A stretch of DNA of 64,000 bases, from NCBI GenBank assembly GCA_947501885.1, contig CANMXN010000001.1:558001-622000 (forward strand), read 5' to 3'. Shown here piece after piece: positions 11,500 to 19,100 of this stretch (position 1 is its first letter; every line of letters starts with the position of its first letter). This stretch comes from an uncultured Sphingorhabdus sp. (lineage in GTDB: Bacteria; Pseudomonadota; Alphaproteobacteria; Sphingomonadales; Sphingomonadaceae). The notes beneath the pieces are model-generated. The model did not search any database, had not been told where the DNA came from, and saw only the letters and a program-made list of their open reading frames with translations. Position numbers and translations under genes: made by a program.

Positions 11500-11846
11500 T
11501 GGCGGAAGTTAGGCTGAATATTGCCAATCGAGAGTATATAGTGACCTGCAGAGATGGAGAGGAACAACGTCTGTTACAGCTTGGCGAAATGGTTGATCAA
11601 AAAGCTCAAGAAGCAGGCGGAAACGCGGCTGGGTTAAACGAGAGCCGTTTGCTCTTATTCGCAGCCTTATTACTCGCCGATGAAGCAAGCTCTGCAACAG
11701 AGAAAACCAGCAAATCTGAGACATCAAAACAAGAAAGTTACACTGACAACAATGATATTGAGATAGATAAAGCTGCTACCACTATTGAAAAACTGGCTGA
11801 TCGCGTAGAAAGTTTTGCACAAAGCCTTGAGCAATATCAAAACTAA
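11499..11846 (+). CDS. zapA: cell division protein ZapA
   Basis: AEVRLNIANREYIVTCRDGEEQRLLQLGEMVDQKAQE...LLLFAALLLADE; zapA-6S-fau synteny. Confidence 0.92.
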   Translation: MAEVRLNIANREYIVTCRDGEEQRLLQLGEMVDQKAQEAGGNAAGLNESRLLLFAALLLADEASSATEKTSKSETSKQESYTDNNDIEIDKAATTIEKLADRVESFAQSLEQYQN

Positions 11847-11849
11847 CCC

Positions 11850-12038
11850 TACATAAGTTCTGCGTCGATACTGCATGGCACGAACTGCTACGAATATCCC
11901 TGAGGCGATGTAATCCAAAAGGGAGCTGTCCCTAGTTGGGCCCTGGCCTGGCATATATGGCACCCACCTGACGTATTTGGCGTCAGAGGATTTTCCGGAA
12001 ACCGACCTATTGTGGTTTCGGCGCACCCTATTTTTACA
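11850..12038 (+). ncRNA. ssrS: 6S RNA
   Basis: Structured, relatively GC-rich intergenic segment exactly between zapA and 5-FCL (conserved 6S location); 3' end GGTTTCGGCGCACCC; boundaries approximate. Confidence 0.8.
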
Positions 12039-12055
12039 ATTTCGAATGGAATAAT

Positions 12056-12616
12056 ATGCCTATAAAACAGAGCTTAAGGGCCGAATATAGAGCCAAGCGC
12101 TCTACGCTTGTTTCGCAAACCAATCCGGCCATATTATCGCTCTCTTTCTCAGCATTAACAACGCCATTTCGTTCCATCTTAGAAACTGCTTCATGCCTTG
12201 CCATATATGCTCCAATCGGCAGCGAAGCTAATCCTCTAAAATTAGCTGAAAAAGCACGTGAAATGGGTATTAAACTATGCCTGCCACATGTTCAGAATAA
12301 AATAAGCCCAATGCAATTTATTGAATGGAAGCAAGATGATATACTGGTTGAAGGACCATTAGGTATCAAACAAGCTTCGCTTGATAATGCGCCCTGCACA
12401 CCCGATGTTATATTAGCGCCTATGGTGGCTTTTGATCGTGATATGACACGCCTCGGCCAAGGTGCTGGCCATTATGATCGTGCGCTTAGCCTATTGGAAG
12501 ACGCAATTATCATTGGTATTGCTTGGTCCGTTCAAGAGGCTGATAGACTACCCAAAGACCCATGGGATATCCCAATGGATGCCATTTTAACCGAGAAAGA
12601 ATGGATTACATTATGA
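12056..12616 (+). CDS. 5-formyltetrahydrofolate cyclo-ligase
   Basis: LRAEYRAKRSTL...; APMVAFDRDMTRLGQGAGHYDRAL motif; downstream of 6S RNA. Confidence 0.93.
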   Translation: MPIKQSLRAEYRAKRSTLVSQTNPAILSLSFSALTTPFRSILETASCLAIYAPIGSEANPLKLAEKAREMGIKLCLPHVQNKISPMQFIEWKQDDILVEGPLGIKQASLDNAPCTPDVILAPMVAFDRDMTRLGQGAGHYDRALSLLEDAIIIGIAWSVQEADRLPKDPWDIPMDAILTEKEWITL

Positions 12617-12834
12617 CCCCTACATGGCGTAAACCAGTCGGTATATTATTGATGTTACTATATATTTTAATATGGGTTGTGATTATTGCTAGCCTATCTC
12701 CTTGGATAGAAGGACTGCATATTGTGGTGCAAACATTATTCTATGTTTTCTGCGGTATCATCTGGATATTCCCACTTAAACCAGCCTTATTCTGGATGGA
12801 GCATGGAAAATGGCCATCGAAACAAGGTAAATAA
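12613..12834 (+). CDS. DUF2842-type small membrane protein
   Basis: TWRKPVGILLMLLYILIWVVIIASLSPWIEGLHIVVQTLFYVFCGIIWIFPLKPALFWMEHG; 4-bp ATGA overlap with the preceding gene. Confidence 0.8.
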   Translation: MTPTWRKPVGILLMLLYILIWVVIIASLSPWIEGLHIVVQTLFYVFCGIIWIFPLKPALFWMEHGKWPSKQGK

Positions 12835-12877
12835 TATAAAATTCTGTCGCAAAAAAATGACATAATGTCGAAACAAA

Positions 12878-12913
12878 ATCATCTTTTGTCGCATTATCAT
12901 CTTTTGTCGCATT
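12878..12913. repeat. two perfect tandem copies of ATCATCTTTTGTCGCATT (18 bp)
   Basis: Direct reading: 12878-12895 and 12896-12913; further TGTCGCAAA/TGTCGAAA fragments just upstream. Confidence 0.9.
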
Positions 12914-12980
12914 TAAGCGCACTAACTCCAAATTATATATCTTTATACTATGTTGAATCGCATTCAATCAATTCATCATA

Positions 12981-13005
12981 AAAAAAGCCCGATAAATTAT
13001 CGAGC
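12981..13005 (-). terminator. intrinsic terminator downstream of tRNA-Asp
   Basis: On the minus strand GCTCGATAATTTATCGGGC followed by TTTTTTT. Confidence 0.75.
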
Positions 13006-13040
13006 TATCATTCACTATGAACCGCCATTTCAAGAGAAAA

Positions 13041-13117
<77 letters not shown>

Positions 13118-13427
13118 TTAATGCGGTGAGTGGGCAATTAATGAAGGTAATAGATTCTGTCAACCAACAGTTTCAAAAACAGTGAAATATATTCCATTAT
13201 TAATGCTACCCTGCACATTCAGTCTTTAATATTTCATAGTCATTTATGATTTATTAACCTCATATCCAACATTCTAAGAAACATGAGTTTACATCTATAG
13301 AGATATTATTTCCTTAACATTAACAATTCAATCTTCAAAAAACCACTATAAAACATTACGTTAAGGTAAACTTGTTTTAACAGCTAAATTAAGAATTTAT
13401 TGACCTTATTCTGTCATAAAACAGAGT

Positions 13428-14465
13428 ATGAAAAACTATGAAAACATTAACAATACCATAAACTATTCTCCATCACTGCACAAAACTATGCAAAAATTAT
13501 CTGCTGCTTTGCTATTTGGCAGTGCATGCACCGCTTTATCAGTAGCACAAGCACAAGCCGCAGGCACTGTTGCAGGAACTGATATTTCAAACACAGCAGA
13601 AGCCAGTTTTCAAGTCCCTGGTGGTTCGACTGTAACCATACCATCCAATACAGTCGTTATTACAGTTGATGAACTTCTTGATGTTACTGTTACGAGCAGC
13701 GATCCAGGTGATATTTCAACTTCTCCTGGTGCAACTGATCAAGTTTTGACATTTCAAATAACCAATACAGGTAACGGTCAAGAAGCATTTCGTTTAACTG
13801 CAGACACTGCTGTGGGTGGTGATGACTTTGATCCGACCTTACAACAGATAGTAATCGATAGTGATGGTAACGGTTTATATGATCCAGGTATTGATACCGT
13901 TTATGTAGCAGGAAGCAATGACCCAGACTTAGCTCCAGATGAAAGCATAAGCATATTTGTTATTACTACTATTCCAGCAGACCGTGTTGATACTGATCGC
14001 GCAGAAGTTTCTCTACTTGCAGAAGCCAATACTGGGACAGGCGCACCTGGCACATCATTCGATGGCTTAGGACAAGGCGGCGGTGATGCTGTTGTCGGCA
14101 CTACTGGAGCCGATGATGATGACAGTGGTTTCCTTGCCGTTCAACAAGCATTAGTAACATTGGTAAAATCAGCAACCGTGCTTGATCCTTTTGGCGGCGA
14201 CCAAGCTGTACCTGGTTCAACAATCACTTATAATTTGGTTGCAACTATTTCAGGTTCAGGCGTTTTAAACAATGTCATCATTTCCGATCCTATACCAACC
14301 TCCACGGTATATATTCCCGCCAGTATAACATTAGAAACAGCAGCATTAACCGATGCTACTGATGCCGATGCTGGCGAATTTGACGGTACAAATATCAACG
14401 TATCTTTAGGCAATGTTCCCGCTGGCGAAACCCGCACAGTAACTTTTGAGGTGACAATAGAATGA
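13428..14465 (+). CDS. secreted DUF11-like repeat protein (surface locus protein 1)
   Basis: Signal peptide after internal Met 13488 (MQKLSAALLFGSACTALSVAQAQA|AGT); DUF11-like VTLVKSATVLDPFGGDQAVPGSTITYNLVATISGSGVLNNVIISDPIP. Confidence 0.75.
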   Translation: MKNYENINNTINYSPSLHKTMQKLSAALLFGSACTALSVAQAQAAGTVAGTDISNTAEASFQVPGGSTVTIPSNTVVITVDELLDVTVTSSDPGDISTSPGATDQVLTFQITNTGNGQEAFRLTADTAVGGDDFDPTLQQIVIDSDGNGLYDPGIDTVYVAGSNDPDLAPDESISIFVITTIPADRVDTDRAEVSLLAEANTGTGAPGTSFDGLGQGGGDAVVGTTGADDDDSGFLAVQQALVTLVKSATVLDPFGGDQAVPGSTITYNLVATISGSGVLNNVIISDPIPTSTVYIPASITLETAALTDATDADAGEFDGTNINVSLGNVPAGETRTVTFEVTIE

Positions 14466-14938
14466 TCACATATATTCCAAAAGCCATCATTATGATGGCC
14501 GCAACTTGCATGACGGGAACGGCTTATGCGGCCACACCCTTACAATTATCAAGCGATGTTTATGTAGAACGCGCAGAAACATCAGCCGATGGGGCAACCA
14601 AATTAATTTTGGAAAAACCCACCACCGTATTACCAGGCGATAACCTAGTATTTGTAGTGAAATATACAAATGCAAGCAATGAGCCTGCATCAAATTTAAT
14701 GGTAACCAATCCCCTTCCCAAGCCCGTGCAATTCAACGGGACCGCTGATGGTAACGAACAAGTGTCCGTCGATGGAGGAAAGACTTGGGGATCATTAAAT
14801 ACATTGCTCGTACAAGAAGCAGACGGTACCAGCCGATCCGCTCAGATGAGCGATGTTACGCATATCCGTTGGGAATTAAGCCAAACATTGGCTGCTGGAT
14901 CTTCGGGTAAATTAATTTTTCGTGGCATCGTCAGATAA
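14462..14938 (+). CDS. secreted DUF11-like protein (surface locus protein 2)
   Basis: N-terminal signal peptide; TTVLPGDNLVFVVKYTNASNEPASNLMVTNPLPKPVQFNG; 4-bp overlap with the preceding gene. Confidence 0.78.
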   Translation: MITYIPKAIIMMAATCMTGTAYAATPLQLSSDVYVERAETSADGATKLILEKPTTVLPGDNLVFVVKYTNASNEPASNLMVTNPLPKPVQFNGTADGNEQVSVDGGKTWGSLNTLLVQEADGTSRSAQMSDVTHIRWELSQTLAAGSSGKLIFRGIVR

Positions 14939-14941
14939 CAC

Positions 14942-14976
14942 AACCGTGAATTTCGCCACGGTTTTTTCTGGCGAAA
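14942..14976 (+). terminator. terminator-like hairpin with an overlapping alternative hairpin (possible attenuator or pseudoknot)
   Basis: Hairpin A AACCGTG(14942-14948)/CACGGTT(14957-14963) followed by TTTT; hairpin B TTTCGCCA(14951-14958)/TGGCGAAA(14969-14976). Confidence 0.6.
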
Positions 14977-15001
14977 AAATTGGACTATAAGGAAGAAAGC
15001 A

Positions 15002-16102
15002 ATGACTAGTAAGCTAAAACTTCTTGTTGGGGCAAGCGCTTTAACTTGCAGCATTATTGGCGGTACCAGTGCCGCTCATGCTGCAGGGACTGATGCTGGC
15101 GTCGACATTAATAATACAGTAACCGTAGATTTCCAAGTTGGTGGCGTGGGGCAAACACAGCAATCAGCAAGTGATACATTCCAAGTTGACCGCGTGATAC
15201 GCTTTACTCTCGTTGAAGATACAACAGGGTCACGCGGAGGTGACTCATCTGCTTCACCAAATGAAGATGATGTTGTCACATTCTTCACACTAACAAATAC
15301 ATCAAATGAAGCCGCTGATTTCGATCTATCAGCAACTGAAACTGCAGATGCTAACAATATTCTTGATGGCACTGGCCTGTTGGTATTTGTTGAAAGCGGT
15401 GCAACACCAGGCTACCAAGCGGCTGAAGACACAGCAACTTTCGTTGATGAATTAGCAGCAGACGATAGCGTCACAATATATGTATTGGGTGACATCGCAG
15501 CAACAGCAGCCAACGGACAGAATGCTGATGTTACTCTAACAGCCACAGCCCATGTCGCAGGCGCTGCTGGTCTTGGTGATCAATATTCAACAAGCGGTAC
15601 GGGCGATGCATTAATATCAGATGATACAGATGTTAACACGGCTGGCGTTGAGACTATCTTTGGCGATACAGGCCGTGACGGCGTTGAATTAGCTGTCGAT
15701 GGTTATGTCATAGAATCTGCTGTATTATCTGTATTTAAAAGCAGCAGCGTAATCAGCGATCCTTTCAGTTCAGCTAATCCTAAAGCTGTTCCTGGCGCTA
15801 TTGTTGAATATTGTATCTCAGTTGCTAATGCTTCAGGAGCAGCTCTAGCCGAAAGCATTTCCCTAGCCGATAATATTGGCGGAATTGCTGGTATTACGTT
15901 TGAGCCAGGTACAATTTTCGTTGATGCAACAGTTGCTAATGCAGGCACGGCTACACAAACCTGTTCAGGTGGTACAGCTGTAACCGATGCAACGGGCGAT
16001 GATGCAGGCGAATTTGCGGGTGGCATCGTAAGTGGTGATCTCTCAAATATTGCTGGAGGCACAACCCTTGGTTTGCGTTTCCGTGTAGAAATTAACCCAT
16101 AA
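15002..16102 (+). CDS. secreted DUF11-like protein (surface locus protein 3)
   Basis: Signal peptide (TSKLKLLVGASALTCSIIGGTSAAHA|AGT); N-terminal module paralogous to protein 1; AVPGAIVEYCISVANASGAALAESISLADNI. Confidence 0.75.
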   Translation: MTSKLKLLVGASALTCSIIGGTSAAHAAGTDAGVDINNTVTVDFQVGGVGQTQQSASDTFQVDRVIRFTLVEDTTGSRGGDSSASPNEDDVVTFFTLTNTSNEAADFDLSATETADANNILDGTGLLVFVESGATPGYQAAEDTATFVDELAADDSVTIYVLGDIAATAANGQNADVTLTATAHVAGAAGLGDQYSTSGTGDALISDDTDVNTAGVETIFGDTGRDGVELAVDGYVIESAVLSVFKSSSVISDPFSSANPKAVPGAIVEYCISVANASGAALAESISLADNIGGIAGITFEPGTIFVDATVANAGTATQTCSGGTAVTDATGDDAGEFAGGIVSGDLSNIAGGTTLGLRFRVEINP

Positions 16103-16112
16103 AAAATAAATA

Positions 16113-16150
16113 GGCGGCGAATGAGGGGTTTCCTTATCGCCGCCATTTTA
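16113..16150 (+). terminator. GC-rich hairpin between surface locus genes 3 and 4
   Basis: GGCGGCGA(16113-16120)/TCGCCGCC(16137-16144), 8-bp perfect stem followed by ATTTTA. Confidence 0.6.
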
Positions 16151-16154
16151 CATT

Positions 16155-19100
16155 ATGAAACATTTAACCAAATTTATTATCAAATATGCAGCAATGCTTG
16201 CGGTAGGGATGTCAGTTCCTGTCGCAAGCAATGTTGCGTTTGCACAATCTGATAATGATATTATTAGCAATACTGCTACGGTTCAATGGAATGATGGTTC
16301 TACAGTTTTAGAAAGACCATCAAATGAAGTGCTTATTACTGTTGATCGCACGATCATTCCTCCAACATTATCCTTATTTCACATTGGTTCAGGCGCGGGA
16401 TCATTAAATACGGCTCTGCCATCTACTATCTGTATGGGCAATAACGGCCCTGTTACAACGCAGCTTAATGGCGCTTTTTCAGATATAGATAGCAATTCTA
16501 CTGAAATTACGCCCGCGACAGCCATAATTGCAGGCGAACCTCTAATTCTATCAGTAGAAGCGGTTGAAAAAAACACCGATTCTAATGCTATTGATAGCTT
16601 TGAATCGACCATAACCACATTGAATGATGACAGAGAGAGCGTTATTTTGCTCGAAACAGGCCCAAATACGGCAGTATTTCGCGCAATCATTAACACAGCA
16701 GCTATCCCGCCATCGCCAGTTCAAGGCGATTGCATATTATCGGTCGTTCCAGGTGACGAATTGTCTTTCACATTAGATGATATCTCCAATGGTGCACCCG
16801 TTGGGACTGCATCAGTTGAAGTTTTGATCGATCCTTTCGGTGTTTCTTTTGACAGTGGTGATGGCGCACCTGTTGATGGCACCATAGTTACCATTGTTGA
16901 TGCCGATACAGGCCTACCAGCGGATGTATTCGGCGATGATGGCGTATCATCCTTTCCAAATACCGTCGTTACAGGTGGAAGCGTTACCGATAGCGGTGGA
17001 ACGGTGTATAATTTCACACCAGGCTTCTATCGCTTCCCCTTTTTGCGGGCTGGACGTTATAGACTAATCGTAACGCCTCCTGATCCTTTTACTTTCGCAT
17101 CCGAGGCAACACCCGAACAATTGGCAAGTTTAACTCGTCCTGATGGTGGCCCATTTACTATTGCGGATGGTTCATTCGGCGGCATCATCATATTGGATGA
17201 CCCATCACCTGTGCGTATAGATATACCCCTTGATCGACCGGGTACACCATTATTGTTGCGCAAAACGGCAAGCCAAAATGTAGCAGAACGCGGCGACGTT
17301 ATTCAATATCGCGTCACAGTCACGAACCAAGATGCTATTCGATCGACCGGCGCCATTACGGCGAGCGATATCTTACCGAGACAGGTAAGGTTACGTGAAA
17401 ACTCAATACGTTATAACGGGAGCATTATAAATGCCAATGTCGCGCCTGATGGTGCGTCTTTTGACGTTTTACTGCCGCCATTGGCTGGTGGTGAAAGCGG
17501 GTTATTAACATATTTAGGTGAAATTCGCCAAGATGCCGACGAAGGTGATGCCATCAACCTTATTACCGCTAATGATAATCGCGGATCGACCAGTAACACT
17601 GCTGATGCCACCATTCGTATTGAAAGCGATGAAATTTCAGAACGTTTCACAATTATTGGTCGTATTACTGACCAAGGATGTAATATTCACCCCAACAAAG
17701 CCAATGGCATTGCTGGCGTTCGTGTCTTGTTACAAGATGGTCGTTTCGCTATTACAGATGAAGATGGCCGCTATCATTTTGAAGGTATTCGTCCAGGTAT
17801 TCAAGTTGTTCAAATCGATCCTTCTTCTTTACCAGCCGATCAACAAGCCATTGATTGTACACAAAATACACGCAGTGCAGGCAGCGCTATTTCACGTTTT
17901 GTGGAGGGCAATGGCGGCGCATTAAAACGGGCCGACTTCCGCACCATTAAAGTCGCACCCCGTGATGTCATTCAAGCCGTTACGAAACCGCTTCCGCAAG
18001 TCATAACCGATCAAGAAGCCGCTGGTGCCAATATTGATTGGCTTAAAGACTTAACCCCTGGTAGTGATTGGGTATTCCCCAATGAAGGCTATAATCCGCG
18101 TGTAAAAGCTATTCGTATTGCGGTAAAACATAGCACTCAACACCGTGTAGAATTAAGCGTGAATGGTAATATTGTTGATCCTCTTAATTTTGATGGTCTC
18201 AAGAAAAGTGCAAACCGTAAAATGGCGGTTAGCATATGGCGCGGCGTAGCTATCGAATCTGGTACCAACAAATTAGTGGCACATATTAAGAATAAAAAAG
18301 GGGAAATCCTTGAGACGTTAGAGCGCAACGTTCATTTCTCAACCTCACCTGTTCGCGCCGAATTTATCAGAGAAAAATCTATATTGGTTGCTGATGGTAT
18401 CACAAGGCCGCGTATTGTTGTGCGTTTAACCGATCGTAATGGCAGGCCAATACAGCATGGTAGTGTTGGCGATTTTGCCGTTCCTGCGCCTTATGAAGCT
18501 GCTGTGGACATTGATGCACAACAAGCCAACCAATTATCAGGCTTAGAGCGTGCAGACCCTGTATGGCGTGTTTATGGCGATACTGGACTTGCTGTGATTG
18601 AACTGGCCCCCACAACGGCTTCTGGAACATTAAGTGTGAACTTTAGTTTCCGTGACGGGGAAGTTATTACCGAACAACGTATTGAAACATGGTTAGATCC
18701 TGGCGAACGTCCATGGACGGTTGTTGGTTTTGCAGCTGGAACAATTGGTTTTAACAAGCTTGAAGAAGGTTTAGAAGAACTTATCGATGATAGTAATACA
18801 TTTAATGTTGATGGTCGTGTTGCCCTCTATGCCAAAGGTCGAGTAAGCGGTAAATGGTTACTGACGCTTGCTTATGATAGCGATAAAGAAGAGGAAGAAA
18901 CACGCTTTGGTGGTGTTATAGATCCACGCAGTTTCTATACAATTTACGCCGACCGTAGCGAACAACGTTTTGATGCTGCATCAGTGCGCAGATTATATCT
19001 CAAATTAGAGCGTCCACAGTTTTTTGCACTCTTTGGCGATTATGAGACGGGCATTAACGAACCAGCGTTGGCACGTTACCAACGTTCTTTCAATGGTGTG

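Noticed and set aside
12776-12967. 63-aa minus-strand ORF containing NATKDDNATKDD repeat
   Set aside because: The peptide repeat is only the translation of the 18-bp DNA tandem repeat; overlaps the DUF2842 gene end and has no other support
13321-13430. CtrA-like TTAA clusters and a TTGACC -35-like box upstream of the surface locus
   Set aside because: Spacing does not match TTAA-N7-TTAA and no convincing -10 hexamer; TTAA is expected by chance in this AT-rich region
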